Shown one piece after another: positions 15,783-24,585 of a stretch of 33,376 nt of DNA. Under the pieces are notes generated by a model. That model was not told the origin of the DNA and did not search any database. It saw only the letters and a program-made list of their open reading frames with translations. The first letter of the stretch is position 1; each line of letters begins with the position of its first letter. Made by a program: the position numbers and the translations under genes. Source of the DNA: CAYSAA01 sp964428905 (GTDB lineage: Bacteria > Atribacterota > Phoenicimicrobiia > Phoenicimicrobiales > Stramentimicrobiaceae); assembly GCA_964428905.1 (NCBI GenBank), contig CAYSAA010000138.1, positions 1 through 33,376 on the forward strand, given 5' to 3'.

Positions 15783-16139
15783 TTATTGTTTCATTTTGTT
15801 TTGAATCAATGCGCCGGCAAGCCCACCGACCATCCCCAAAAAACCGAAATAAAGTACAAAATAAAAGGGATTACCCCGGATAATTATCTCAGCATATTGC
15901 CCGATCCCGTTTCCCAGCAAACCCAATAAGTGATGGTGCCAACCGTAAGCAGAATTTAATAAAAAAATCCGGCAGAAAACACCTCCGATAATTGCCCCTA
16001 GAAAACCAACCACCATAGCCGAATCTTTTCTGCCAATAATGGCTCCAATCAAAAAACCGGATATGATAGGCCCTAATACGGGCAATGTTCCAATCAATGC
16101 ATTTGCCCCGATAGAAATCAAGAAAGGAATCGTCAACAT
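15783..16139 (-). CDS. Small glycine-rich membrane protein, unknown function
   Basis: The 118-residue protein is mostly hydrophobic, with about four membrane helices rich in Gly and Ala (GFLIGAIIGRKDSAMVVGF, GFLGAIIGGVFCRIF, GFLGMVGGLAGALI). It contains a His triplet in YGWHHHLLGLLG between helices two and three. The composition resembles small DUF5518-like membrane proteins, but no firm family is claimed. The ATG has only a weak GAAAG upstream. It lies 42 bases after the DUF1461-type gene and 55 bases before the Ntn hydrolase, in one direction, so the three may form a transcript. Confidence 0.75.
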   Translation of the reverse strand: MLTIPFLISIGANALIGTLPVLGPIISGFLIGAIIGRKDSAMVVGFLGAIIGGVFCRIFLLNSAYGWHHHLLGLLGNGIGQYAEIIIRGNPFYFVLYFGFLGMVGGLAGALIQNKMKQ

Positions 16140-16181
16140 CGTTTATTTCTTTCAGAAATTTTTGGATCTGTTTATCCGCTA

Positions 16182-16880
16182 TCAGTGATTGCCGCGGTAT
16201 CTTCTTAGGAAAAGCCAGGATACTCCGATGAGTATAATGGCCGCACCAAGGATTGCCATAATTCCCAGAATGGCTGCATCCTGCCAGAAATTAAGGGGAT
16301 ACATCATTACCAGGTAATCCGTCCTGGGATCAAGTATCCAAGAAGAACTTTGGGGATCACCAAAAACCAGGTAATGAAATTGTACGAAAAGTCGATGAAA
16401 CCCGAGAAAGGTGAATATTCCAAAAGTGACCAGCAATCCAACCGTCAAGATATTACCATTCCTTAACCCTTTCCAAAAAACAAGCCAACTCTTTCGTTTT
16501 CTAATTATCATGGTCATTAAAAGGTAGGCCAGAAAATAGAACAGGGAAATGGATTGAATTGTATAAACAGACTGGAAAATCACCTTAACATCTTCCAGAT
16601 GCTCTATCTCATAATCATGAAACAAGTACATCGGCTTATTATCTTTTTCCACAATAAGCTGCGCATGTTCTACTTTTCCGTTAAAATACTGGATAAGGTG
16701 ACGGGTAATTACTTTCAGCTGGGCCGCATCAAAACCGGTTACCTCACTGATGTGATATTTTTGATAAGCATATTCATAAAACGGTAAGCATTGGATTTCC
16801 AACCTGACCGCCGTGGAGATCAATAAAAAGGGAATCGATAGAATAAAAATCCACCATAATAAAACACGTATTATTTTCAA
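16182..16880 (-). CDS. TIGR01906/DUF1461-type integral membrane protein
   Basis: A 232-residue protein with four predicted membrane helices: residues about 5-25, 110-130, 143-165 and 200-225. An extracytoplasmic loop of about 80 residues follows helix one and contains EHLEDVKVIFQ, and a second loop has FRF-like FHRLFVQFHYLVFGD. These segments (H-L-x-D-V and F-H-x-L-F-x-x-F-H) are typical of the DUF1461 family, whose function is not established. The start codon is TTG at 16880 with AAAGGGG six bases upstream. It is one of three or more genes running toward the Ntn hydrolase. Confidence 0.8.
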   Translation of the reverse strand: MKIIRVLLWWIFILSIPFLLISTAVRLEIQCLPFYEYAYQKYHISEVTGFDAAQLKVITRHLIQYFNGKVEHAQLIVEKDNKPMYLFHDYEIEHLEDVKVIFQSVYTIQSISLFYFLAYLLMTMIIRKRKSWLVFWKGLRNGNILTVGLLVTFGIFTFLGFHRLFVQFHYLVFGDPQSSSWILDPRTDYLVMMYPLNFWQDAAILGIMAILGAAIILIGVSWLFLRRYRGNH

Positions 16881-16932
16881 ATATTTCCCCTTTCACTATT
16901 CTTTATATTAGAGATATATTGAAACTTATGTT

Positions 16933-17502
16933 TTAAGAAATAATCAACTCTGAAAGACTTCTTTTTGGGACATGATGAATTTGATTCTCATCACGCCAAT
17001 ATTCAATGCTTCCGCTCTCATCTACATTGTCAATCTTAACTTTCTCCACGGAATAACCCAGAGCCAATACATATAATATCTCATATTGAGAGGAAATATT
17101 TAGAAGTTTTCCCAGTTTCTCCTGTGAAACCGATCCGAACATACAACCACCCAATCCCTTTTCGGCAGCTCCAAGTAAAATGCTCTGTGCTGCAATTCCT
17201 GGGTCAACACCAAATTTTTCTGATATCTCCTTGTCACCCAGAATAACAATGTAAGCAGAAGGTCTTTCTCCTTTGGCTGGTCCATTCCAATCTTTCAGAT
17301 AAGCAGCCCAGGCAAGCGTGCTAAAGATAAATTCGTTTTTAGCTTTGTCATTGGATAGATAATATTTTAGCGGTTGCCTATTGGCTGCGGATGGTGATAA
17401 TCTTGCTAAATCAACTAATTCAAGTAATAGATCCTGGCTTATCTGTTTACTTTCATCAAATCGACGATAACTTCTGTTTTTTAAGATTAAATCCTTTAGC
17501 AT
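16933..17502 (-). CDS. Nitroreductase-family FMN protein
   Basis: The 189-residue product has the nitroreductase fold that binds FMN and uses NAD(P)H to reduce nitro, quinone or related groups in the cytoplasm. The FMN phosphate site is NRSYRRFDES at residues 9-18; SPSAANRQP at 36-44 is the second conserved loop; GIAAQSILLGAAEKGLGGCMFGS around 102-124 forms the core helix and the FMN-contacting GGCMFGS turn. It is of the short subgroup (under 200 residues). The ATG is preceded by AAAGGTG. The substrate cannot be told from the sequence. Confidence 0.9.
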   Translation of the reverse strand: MLKDLILKNRSYRRFDESKQISQDLLLELVDLARLSPSAANRQPLKYYLSNDKAKNEFIFSTLAWAAYLKDWNGPAKGERPSAYIVILGDKEISEKFGVDPGIAAQSILLGAAEKGLGGCMFGSVSQEKLGKLLNISSQYEILYVLALGYSVEKVKIDNVDESGSIEYWRDENQIHHVPKRSLSELIIS

Positions 17503-17580
17503 AATTTTTACACCTTTATTTGGTATAATTTCTTATTTATTATTTTTATTATGTCAATTATATTTCTGATATGGGGAAAA

Positions 17581-17661
17581 TTACAAGTTCAAATATCCAT
17601 CCTTAAATAAAAAAGCCACCAGTGCAATAATGGCTAAATATATTATAAATTGACTATTCAT
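17581..17661 (-). CDS. 26-residue membrane peptide coupled to lgt
   Basis: A small frame of 26 codons encodes MNSQFIIYLAIIALVAFLFK followed by a six-residue polar-ended tail. Residues 5-19 form one membrane helix. Its ATG (17661) overlaps the last codons of lgt, whose stop is at 17654-17656, and AAAGGAG sits four bases before it, inside lgt. The overlap plus strong ribosome site suggest real, coupled translation. It is too short for annotation software. Function unknown. Confidence 0.55.
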   Translation of the reverse strand: MNSQFIIYLAIIALVAFLFKDGYLNL

Positions 17662-18526
17662 GACTCTCCTTTCTTGTTATAGGCAAATAAGGTTTATTCT
17701 TCCGAATTATAATAAGGATTAGCCCGCCAACAATCATCAGCAAAGACATTACCTGGGCTAAGTTCATAAAACCTAAATATTGCTGTACCGGAAAAACCGA
17801 TGGTTGCCTGATATATTCGATAATAAACCGGATAATGCCATACCCGATGAAATATAAACTTAGGGTTAATCCATTGAACCATTTCTTTTTTCGTAAATAC
17901 CACAAAATGATAAACAGAACAACCCCTTCAAATAAAGCCTCATATAATTGTGTAGGATGCCTTAATTGATTGGTCGGATCTGCAGGAAAATACATTCCCC
18001 ACGGCAGGTCAGTAGCCCTTCCGTATAATTCTCCGTTAATAAAATTACCAAGTCTTCCGAAGGTATAACCGGCCGGAATAGCAGGCACTCCCATATCTGC
18101 AAATTGCCAGTGATTAATCTTTCTCTTATAGCAAAATACTATATAGGCAAGAATAATACCAATCATGCCTCCATGGTATGACATACCCAGAATTCCGGTA
18201 TAACGCAGCCCTCCGGAAAAATCAAAGGGTGATATTATTTTCCAGGGATTGGACAGATAATATCCCAGATCAGAAGAAACAACATGGCCTATCCGGGCTC
18301 CTATAATCAACATGACAATAGCCCAGAGAAGAAAATCCAGTACCGTAGATTCCTCAAAAATTAATTTCTCTGAACGAATCCGATAAATTACCAGAAAAAA
18401 TGCAGTCAGAAAAGCCATCGGATACATAAGACCATACCAGTAAATTTTAAATTGGCCGAAAGATACCAAAACAGGATTAATATATTCCGGGATATGTGCC
18501 CAATCAAAGGTAAGTATTTGCTCCAT
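17654..18526 (-). CDS. lgt: Prolipoprotein diacylglyceryl transferase Lgt
   Basis: Lgt moves diacylglycerol from phosphatidylglycerol onto the lipobox Cys of prolipoproteins in the inner membrane, the first step of lipoprotein maturation. The 290-residue protein has seven predicted spans. Key features: YW-YGL near 29-33, His118 in SYHGGMIG, the Lgt signature GRLGNFINGELYGR at 157-170 (Arg158), HPTQLYEA at 190-197 and Arg240 near the C-terminal YIRQP. All known essential residues seem present. The ATG has AAAGG seven bases upstream, and a TATAAT (18563-18568) lies 37 bases before the ATG. The gene follows the intrinsic terminator of the PFOR operon. Confidence 0.97.
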   Translation of the reverse strand: MEQILTFDWAHIPEYINPVLVSFGQFKIYWYGLMYPMAFLTAFFLVIYRIRSEKLIFEESTVLDFLLWAIVMLIIGARIGHVVSSDLGYYLSNPWKIISPFDFSGGLRYTGILGMSYHGGMIGIILAYIVFCYKRKINHWQFADMGVPAIPAGYTFGRLGNFINGELYGRATDLPWGMYFPADPTNQLRHPTQLYEALFEGVVLFIILWYLRKKKWFNGLTLSLYFIGYGIIRFIIEYIRQPSVFPVQQYLGFMNLAQVMSLLMIVGGLILIIIRKNKPYLPITRKESHE

Positions 18527-18562
18527 AAAACAACCTTTCTATCTGGTTCTATTTAGCTAATT

Positions 18563-18568
18563 ATTATA
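18563..18568 (-). promoter_or_regulatory. Probable -10 box of lgt
   Basis: A perfect minus-strand TATAAT lies between the PFOR terminator and the lgt start. The hexamer 16 bases upstream, TTTTGA, is a weak -35. The position after a terminator and before a well-translated gene is the main support. Confidence 0.4.
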
Positions 18569-18586
18569 TAGAAAACAATTTCTCTC

Positions 18587-18619
18587 AAAAATAGCTCTAT
18601 ATTTTTTTCTATAGAGCTA
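18587..18619 (-). terminator. Intrinsic terminator of the PFOR/DHOD-like operon
   Basis: A perfect 10-bp inverted repeat TAGCTCTATA (18592-18601) and TATAGAGCTA (18610-18619) with an 8-base A-rich loop is followed on the minus strand by five T residues (18587-18591). It is 40 bases after the stop of the DHOD-like gene. Stem is AT-rich but long. Confidence 0.75.
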
Positions 18620-18658
18620 ATATAAATATGTAAGCCAAACTTATGTTTTAGCCAAAAT

Positions 18659-19657
18659 TTATTCAAAACGGTAAGATTGTAACACCTTCATATAATTTGC
18701 TCTTTCAAAAGCATCTGTTTCTTTCACATTTTGTTGGCTTAGAAGTCCTCTGATTTCATTAATAGAATTATATTGATTTCTTCTGAGCCACTCTTCTGTT
18801 CCCTGAATCAATTCATCAATATATGGGATGCCTTTTTCCAGCAGAGCTGATGTCGTCATTGTTACATTTGCTCCAGCTAAAATACCTTTTATTATGTCTT
18901 CAGTAGTATGAATGCCACCAGTAATAGCCAGATCAGCTTTTACCTTTTGATAAAGTATAGCAACCCACCTTAGTCTTAGTCGTAATTCCGAAGAACGACT
19001 TAATTCCAGATTAGATACAACCGACATATCCATTAGATCCATATCAGGTTGATAGAAGCGATTAAACAATACCAGCCCGTCCGCTCCTTCTTCAGCCAGC
19101 TTATCAGCCATACCTGGAATGGAATTAAAGTATGGACTTAATTTCACTGCAATCGGTATTGTTATATTTTGTCGTAATATCTTTATCAAGTCAAGGTAAA
19201 TTTGCTCGATTTCTTGGCATGAATCAGAGGTTTGTGTAGGCAAATAATAGATATTTAACTCCAGAGCATCTGCTCCGGCCTCTTCAATTTTTTTCCCATA
19301 ACGAATCCACCCGCTATTTGATATGCCATTTATACTGCCGATAACAGGAATCTTCACAGCTTCTTTAACTTTAGAAATGTATTTTACATATTCATCCGGA
19401 GCAAAACGATAATGATTCACATCAGGCAAATAGCTCAATGCCTCTGCAAAACTTTCAGTTCCCAAAGTTAAAGAATAATTCAATTCTTTTTCCTGTAACA
19501 TAACCTGCTCTTCAAATAGTGAATGCAATACTACTGCAGCAATTCCTTTTTCCTCCATCTGTTTGATTTTTTCAATATCCTCCGATAATGGGGAGGCAGA
19601 TGCTACAAGTGGATTTTTTAGATCAATCCCTAAATATTTTGTACTTAAGTCAACCAC
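18659..19657 (-). CDS. Dihydroorotate dehydrogenase-like flavoprotein next to PFOR
   Basis: A 332-residue TIM-barrel protein of the dihydroorotate dehydrogenase superfamily, opening with LSTKYLGIDLKNPLVASASPLS and carrying the FMN-phosphate loops VIGSING near 105 and LAITGGIHTTEDIIKGILAGANVTMTTSALL near 245-275. The usual catalytic Cys loop of class 1 DHODs (NxSCPN) is replaced by ELNIYYLP, so true dihydroorotate oxidation is doubtful. Genes of this type often sit beside nifJ/PFOR; the shared function is not known. Start is GTG, immediately after the PFOR TAA, with AAGGAGG inside the last PFOR codons, so the two are tightly coupled. Ends before a strong terminator. Confidence 0.85.
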   Translation of the reverse strand: MVDLSTKYLGIDLKNPLVASASPLSEDIEKIKQMEEKGIAAVVLHSLFEEQVMLQEKELNYSLTLGTESFAEALSYLPDVNHYRFAPDEYVKYISKVKEAVKIPVIGSINGISNSGWIRYGKKIEEAGADALELNIYYLPTQTSDSCQEIEQIYLDLIKILRQNITIPIAVKLSPYFNSIPGMADKLAEEGADGLVLFNRFYQPDMDLMDMSVVSNLELSRSSELRLRLRWVAILYQKVKADLAITGGIHTTEDIIKGILAGANVTMTTSALLEKGIPYIDELIQGTEEWLRRNQYNSINEIRGLLSQQNVKETDAFERANYMKVLQSYRFE

Positions 19658-22600
19658 TTATTGATCCTCCTTTTTTTGAGAATTATCATTTTCAGCCCAT
19701 TTTTGATATATTTTCCAACGATTCAATACTTCATCCCGGGCTTCTTTGTAGTACTTTTTAGCAATATCAGGATTACTATAAGTCAGAATCCGGTATCTGT
19801 TTTCCGCATAAATATACTCCTCTAATGGAATACTGGGGGACTTGCTGTCAAGTACAAAAGGATTTTTCCCTTCCTTCTTTAAATCAGGATTATAATGCAT
19901 TAACGGCCAGTATCCTGATGCAACTGCTGCTTTTTGCTGTGTCAATCCGTTTTTCAGGTCATAACCATGCCCGACACAAGGACAATAAGCAACAATCAAA
20001 GAAGGTCCCTGATAGGCTTCCGCTTCACGAAATACCCTTATAGCCTGATTCATGTCCGCTCCCAGGGCAATTCTTGCCACATAAGTATGCCCATAGTTAA
20101 TAGCCATCACGGCTAAATCCTTTTTAGCTGTTGGTTTTCCGCCTGCGGCAAATTTAGCAACAGCACCTAAAGGAGTAGCCTTGGACATCTGTCCTCCCGT
20201 ATTAGAGTAAACCTCAGTATCCAATACCAGAATATTTACATTGTGCTGTTGGGCGATAACATGATCCAATCCTCCATAACCAATATCATAAGCCCATCCG
20301 TCTCCTCCGATAATCCAGACGCTTTTTTGTACCAGAGCTTCTGCTACGCTTTCTAATTGCCGAGCTTCTTCTTTAGATATACTCTGAAGTTTTTTGCGTA
20401 ATTTTCCTACCCGTTCTCTCTGCTTTTGAATCTCTTCTTCTTCGGGTTGCGATGAATTAATTAGCTCATCAACTAGATCTTCCCCTATCTCTTTTTTCAG
20501 TTTTTCTAATAGAGAAATGGCGTACCTCTTTTGTTGATCAATTGCCAACCGCATACCATAACCAAATTCTGCATTATCTTCAAAGAGAGAATTAGACCAG
20601 GCAGGCCCATGTCCATCCTGATTATAAGTCCATGGGGTTGCCGGCAAATTACCCCCATAAATAGAGGAACAACCGGTCGCATTAGCTACAATCATTCGAT
20701 CTCCAAATAATTGACTTATAAGTTTCAAATAAGGTGTTTCACCACAACCGGCACAGGCGCCGGAAAATTCAAATAACGGTAGTGTAAATTGCAGATCCCT
20801 GACCCTGTTAAGCTGTAATTTTGACCGATCAACCAGAGGAATATCCTGGAAAAAAGCCCAGTTTTTCTTTTCCTGTGCCTGAATAGTTTCAACAGGAACC
20901 AGATTGATTGCTTTTTTGCCCGGTTCATTCTTATTTTTAGCAGGACATATTTCTACACACAGGCCACATCCGGTACAATCTTCCGGAGAGATTTGAAGAG
21001 TGTATTTTTCTCCCTGGAATGATTTGATCTTACTGTCAGCGGATTTAAAATGTTCCGGTGCTTTGGAAAGCAAATCCGGGGAATATATTTTACTCCTGAT
21101 TACTGCATGGGGACAAATGAAGGCACAGTTTCCGCATTGAATACAGGTATCAGGATCCCATTGAGGAATTTCCTGGGCAATATTTCTCTTTTCCCATTTA
21201 GTAGTTCCGGAAGGGAAAGTCCCGTCAGGCTCAAACGCGCTTACCGGAATTTCGTCCCCTTCCTGAGCTATCATCCTGGCAGTTACTATGCGCGCAAATT
21301 CAGGTGCCTCAGCAGGCACAGTTTCTCTTTTGCGAATTGAACTATCAGCAATGGAAGGTATTGGAACCTCCTTAATTGATTCTTTGGCTAAATCAACCGC
21401 CTCGTTATTCTTTTTAAGAATTGCCTCTCCCTTTGTTCCATAAGACTTCTTGATAAACTGTTTAATCTTATCAATAGCCATATCTTCCGGTAATATTTTG
21501 CTTAGCAGAAAAAAAGCCGTTTGCATTACTGTATTAATTCTAACACCAAGCCCGGTATCTTTGGCAATTTGATAGGCATTGATTGCATATACTTTAATCT
21601 TTTTATCAATCATTGTTTCCTGTACTTCTCTGGGAATTTTATCCCATACTTCTTCAGCAGGATAGGGGCTGTTTAATAGCAGGACAGCATTGTCCTCAAC
21701 ATATTTCAAAACATCATATTTTTCCAAAAATGGAAACTGATGACATCCCACAAAGTTTGCTTTTTGAATTAAGTATGGTGAGTGAATCGGATCTTTACCG
21801 AAACGCAAATGGGAAATCGTTAATGAACCTGCTTTTCTGGAATCATAGACAAAATAACCCTGGGCAAAGTTATCAGTTTCCTCACCGATAATTTTGATAG
21901 AACTCTTGTTTGCGCTTACAGTTCCGTCTGAACCCAATCCATAAAATACGGCTCTTACCCTTTCAGACGGTTCTATATGGAAATGTTCGGGATATTTTAT
22001 ACTTTTTTTACTTACATCATCATTAATTCCTACTGTAAAGTGATTTAACGGTGTGTCTTTTTTAAGCTCGTCAAATACTCCCATTACCATGGCCGGTGTA
22101 AACTCTTTGGATGACAATCCATATCTCCCGCCGATTACTTTAATGGATCTTTTCTGGTTAGTGTCACTCATATATTCGTTAATGGATGACAATATTTCCA
22201 TATACAGAGGCTCGCCTGAGCTGCCAGGTTCTTTGGTCCGGTCTAATACGCATATTTTTTTGACTGTTTTGGGTATAGACTGCCATAAATGTTCTACTGA
22301 AAATGGTCGGAATAGTCTTACTTTTATTAATCCTACCTTTTCGCCATTTCTATTAAGATATTCTACTGTATCCTGAACTGTTTCACACCCGGACCCCATC
22401 AAGATTATAATTGTCTCAGCAGCCGGATCCCCTTCATATTGGAACAGATGATATTCCCTTCCGGAAATCTCTTTAAAATTTTCCATAGCCTTTTGGGTAA
22501 TATTGGCACAAGCATCGTAAAAAGGATTGCACCCTTCTCTGGCTTGAAAAAATACGTCAGGATTCTGGGCTGTACCCCTAATAAAAGGATGTTCAGGAGA

Positions 22601-23224
22601 AAGAGCTCGGGCTCTATGTTCATATACTAATTTGTCATCAATCATTTTCTTCATTTCTTCAACTTCCAATAGCTCAACCTTGGATATTTCATGAGATGTA
22701 CGGAAACCATCAAAGAAATGTAAAAAGGGGACTCTGGATTTCAGAGAAGCGGCCTGTGCAATTAACGGGAAATCCATTGCCTCCTGGACAGATGCTGCAG
22801 CAAGTAAGGCAAAGCCCGTAGTCCTGGTAGCCATGACATCAGAGTGGTCACCAAAAATAGACAAGGCATGGGTTGCTACTGTTCGAGCTGAAACATTGAA
22901 TACTGCTGGTGTGAGTTCACCGGCAATTTTAAACATATTAGGCATCATGAGTAACAATCCCTGGGAAGCAGTAAAAGTAGTCGTTAATGCTCCTCTTTGC
23001 AGTGAACCGTGAACCGCTCCGGCTGCTCCGGCTTCACTCTGCATCTCAGCTACAAATGGAACTGCTCCCCAGATATTTTTTTTGCCCTGAAATGCCCATA
23101 AATCCGCTAACTCTCCCATAACTGAAGAAGGAGTAATCGGATAAATTGTAATATTCTCACTGAGATGGTAAGCAGTAAGGGCAGCTGCTGTATTTCCATC
23201 CAGAGTAACCATTTTATGTTTCAT
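19658..23224 (-). CDS. nifJ: Pyruvate:ferredoxin (flavodoxin) oxidoreductase
   Basis: The single-chain homodimeric enzyme converts pyruvate, CoA and oxidised ferredoxin to acetyl-CoA, CO2 and reduced ferredoxin. Length, 1188 residues, is normal. Domain order: pyrimidine-binding domain with YPITPSSVMGE near 28-38; domain II to about 410; gamma domain to about 630; 2x[4Fe-4S] ferredoxin insert with Cys694/697/700/704 and Cys750/753/756/760; and the TPP domain with proximal cluster Cys824, Cys827 and Cys852 and TPP motif GGDGWAYDIGYGG from 973. The C-terminal cysteine lies in YCPCVGHG. Ribosome site GGAAGG precedes the ATG. It is the first gene of a two-gene operon; it begins 53 bases after the copA relic ends. 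It provides the low-potential electrons of an anaerobe. Confidence 0.98.
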   Translation of the reverse strand: MKHKMVTLDGNTAAALTAYHLSENITIYPITPSSVMGELADLWAFQGKKNIWGAVPFVAEMQSEAGAAGAVHGSLQRGALTTTFTASQGLLLMMPNMFKIAGELTPAVFNVSARTVATHALSIFGDHSDVMATRTTGFALLAAASVQEAMDFPLIAQAASLKSRVPFLHFFDGFRTSHEISKVELLEVEEMKKMIDDKLVYEHRARALSPEHPFIRGTAQNPDVFFQAREGCNPFYDACANITQKAMENFKEISGREYHLFQYEGDPAAETIIILMGSGCETVQDTVEYLNRNGEKVGLIKVRLFRPFSVEHLWQSIPKTVKKICVLDRTKEPGSSGEPLYMEILSSINEYMSDTNQKRSIKVIGGRYGLSSKEFTPAMVMGVFDELKKDTPLNHFTVGINDDVSKKSIKYPEHFHIEPSERVRAVFYGLGSDGTVSANKSSIKIIGEETDNFAQGYFVYDSRKAGSLTISHLRFGKDPIHSPYLIQKANFVGCHQFPFLEKYDVLKYVEDNAVLLLNSPYPAEEVWDKIPREVQETMIDKKIKVYAINAYQIAKDTGLGVRINTVMQTAFFLLSKILPEDMAIDKIKQFIKKSYGTKGEAILKKNNEAVDLAKESIKEVPIPSIADSSIRKRETVPAEAPEFARIVTARMIAQEGDEIPVSAFEPDGTFPSGTTKWEKRNIAQEIPQWDPDTCIQCGNCAFICPHAVIRSKIYSPDLLSKAPEHFKSADSKIKSFQGEKYTLQISPEDCTGCGLCVEICPAKNKNEPGKKAINLVPVETIQAQEKKNWAFFQDIPLVDRSKLQLNRVRDLQFTLPLFEFSGACAGCGETPYLKLISQLFGDRMIVANATGCSSIYGGNLPATPWTYNQDGHGPAWSNSLFEDNAEFGYGMRLAIDQQKRYAISLLEKLKKEIGEDLVDELINSSQPEEEEIQKQRERVGKLRKKLQSISKEEARQLESVAEALVQKSVWIIGGDGWAYDIGYGGLDHVIAQQHNVNILVLDTEVYSNTGGQMSKATPLGAVAKFAAGGKPTAKKDLAVMAINYGHTYVARIALGADMNQAIRVFREAEAYQGPSLIVAYCPCVGHGYDLKNGLTQQKAAVASGYWPLMHYNPDLKKEGKNPFVLDSKSPSIPLEEYIYAENRYRILTYSNPDIAKKYYKEARDEVLNRWKIYQKWAENDNSQKKEDQ

Positions 23225-23276
23225 TTTATTTTCCTTCCTTTTCGAAAAATTTAAATTTATTAAATAATTTTACATT

Positions 23277-23652
23277 TTACTTCCGAATTCTTAAAGAATT
23301 CAAAATAACCGTAATCGAACTGAAAGCCATGGCTCCTTCTGCAATAGCGGGGTGCAGAAGACCCAGCATAGCTATGGGTATGGCCAGTATATTATATAAA
23401 AAAGCCCAGAATAGATTCTGTCGTATAATTTTAAATATTCTGACTTACTGTCAACATCTTCTCTTATTTCCTTAAATAGCATTCCCGCCGGCTAATCAGA
23501 TAGGCAGTCTCTGTAGCTAAGTTGACAGAAGCAAATTTTACGCCGGAAATTTTCTGAAGACTTTGCTCAACCCGCTTAGCACAATTCGCACAGGTCATTC
23601 CAATTATTCGGATATTTTTCTTGTAATTTTTAGAGTTCATTTTGTTATTCAT
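23277..23652 (-). pseudogene. copA: Copper P-type ATPase relic (both ends kept, core deleted)
   Basis: The first 50 or so codons encode a heavy-metal-binding domain, IRIIGMTCANCAKRVEQSL with the CxxC pair, and VNLATETAYLIS. There the frame shifts: the next in-frame stop follows quickly, but another frame continues PAGMLFKEIREDVDSKSEY, as an HMA domain should end. Within about 30 bases the sequence jumps to the extreme C terminus of CopA: FKIIRQNLFWAFLYNILAIP, LLHPAIAEGAMAFSS and final LRIRK (stop 23277-23279). The actuator, phosphorylation (DKTGT) and nucleotide domains, roughly 600-700 residues, are gone. The gene therefore cannot make a pump. It lies between the ATPase operon and PFOR, and read-through of it may feed PFOR transcription. 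Confidence 0.88.
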
Positions 23653-23700
23653 TACTATTCACCCAAATTGAACTATGTTAAATCCCGAATCAAAAAAAAT

Positions 23701-24585
23701 TTAATTGGTAAGTGCCTCAAAACCGGCCACGATATCCAACAGCTCTTCAGTAATGGCATTCTGCCTTTGATGATTAAACTGTGCCTCTAATTCATCCAGC
23801 TGCTCTTCAATGTTTTGCTCAGCTTTCTGCATGGCAGCCAGGCGGCTGGCATTTTCGCTGGCCATCGATTCAATAAATGCCCGGTAGAGGGAAATGTAGA
23901 AATATTGCCGAATAATACGATAAAATAATTCACCGGTAGAAATGGTATTGAAGGGAACAGAACGGGAAGGCCATTTTTGTCCCATTAATTCTTTTAACCA
24001 AATAGTATCAAGAGGATACAGTTGAAAATAAAAAGGTTTAAATGAAGAACTGCTAACCGGACGATTATAAAAAAGTTGAATAAAAGAAACGTTTTCCTGA
24101 AAACGCCATGTTTCAATCATTAAAAGTAAATCCTGGATAATACTATCCAGATGATAACGAAAATCAGGGAAATCAAAGGTATGATTTGGAGAAAGTTCGA
24201 TATCCTTTAATTGCTCTGAGATTCTCTCTCCAACCGTGCAGGTGACCAACGATGATCTCCTATTTAACCCCTTCTCTTTGATCCAGCGGTCAACATGATT
24301 AATGTTGGGTAAGTTAAAATTACCGGCCATTCCTCTTTGTGCACCAAAAATAATCAACCCTGATAACTCATCATGTACTGCAGATGGTGCTTTTAGCATT
24401 TCCGGATTCTTCTTTAAAATTATCTGCAATCCGGTCTCAATGTTCTGATGATATGCATTAATGGCTTTAACTGCTTTTTCATAGGTATGAATATTTACAG
24501 CCGCCAGTGCTTTCATTGTTTTAACCACCGAATGTAAATCCTGAGCACTTTCAATTTTTCTGCGGATTGTCTCCAGCATCTGCAT
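23701..24585 (-). CDS. atpG: N-type ATPase gamma subunit
   Basis: The central-stalk rotor of the F1-like head. 294 residues with the characteristic N-terminal helix (ETIRRKIESAQDLHSVVKTMKALAAVNI) and C-terminal helix (RAFIESMASENASRLAAMQKAEQNIEEQLDEL...FNHQRQNAITEELLDIVAGFEAL), which wind into the alpha3beta3 axle. The middle is divergent, as in N-ATPases. Start is ATG 24585 inside the end of atpA (35-base overlap); ATG 24579 is an alternative. It is the last gene of the operon, as in other atpDCQRBEFAG loci. A run of eight T follows the stop on the minus strand, but there is no clear stem. Confidence 0.93.
   Translation of the reverse strand: MQMLETIRRKIESAQDLHSVVKTMKALAAVNIHTYEKAVKAINAYHQNIETGLQIILKKNPEMLKAPSAVHDELSGLIIFGAQRGMAGNFNLPNINHVDRWIKEKGLNRRSSLVTCTVGERISEQLKDIELSPNHTFDFPDFRYHLDSIIQDLLLMIETWRFQENVSFIQLFYNRPVSSSSFKPFYFQLYPLDTIWLKELMGQKWPSRSVPFNTISTGELFYRIIRQYFYISLYRAFIESMASENASRLAAMQKAEQNIEEQLDELEAQFNHQRQNAITEELLDIVAGFEALTN

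Noticed and set aside
17552..17557. TTGACA on the minus strand as a nitroreductase promoter
   Set aside because: The best hexamer at 16 bases is TAAGAA with three matches; not convincing.
16923..18650. Identical 14-mer AAACTTATGTTTTA after two different genes (near 16923 and 18637)
   Set aside because: Short, AT-rich and only partly able to form a hairpin; chance is the simpler reading.
23440..23450. TTGACA inside the copA relic as PFOR promoter
   Set aside because: No good -10 at 16-18 bases downstream.
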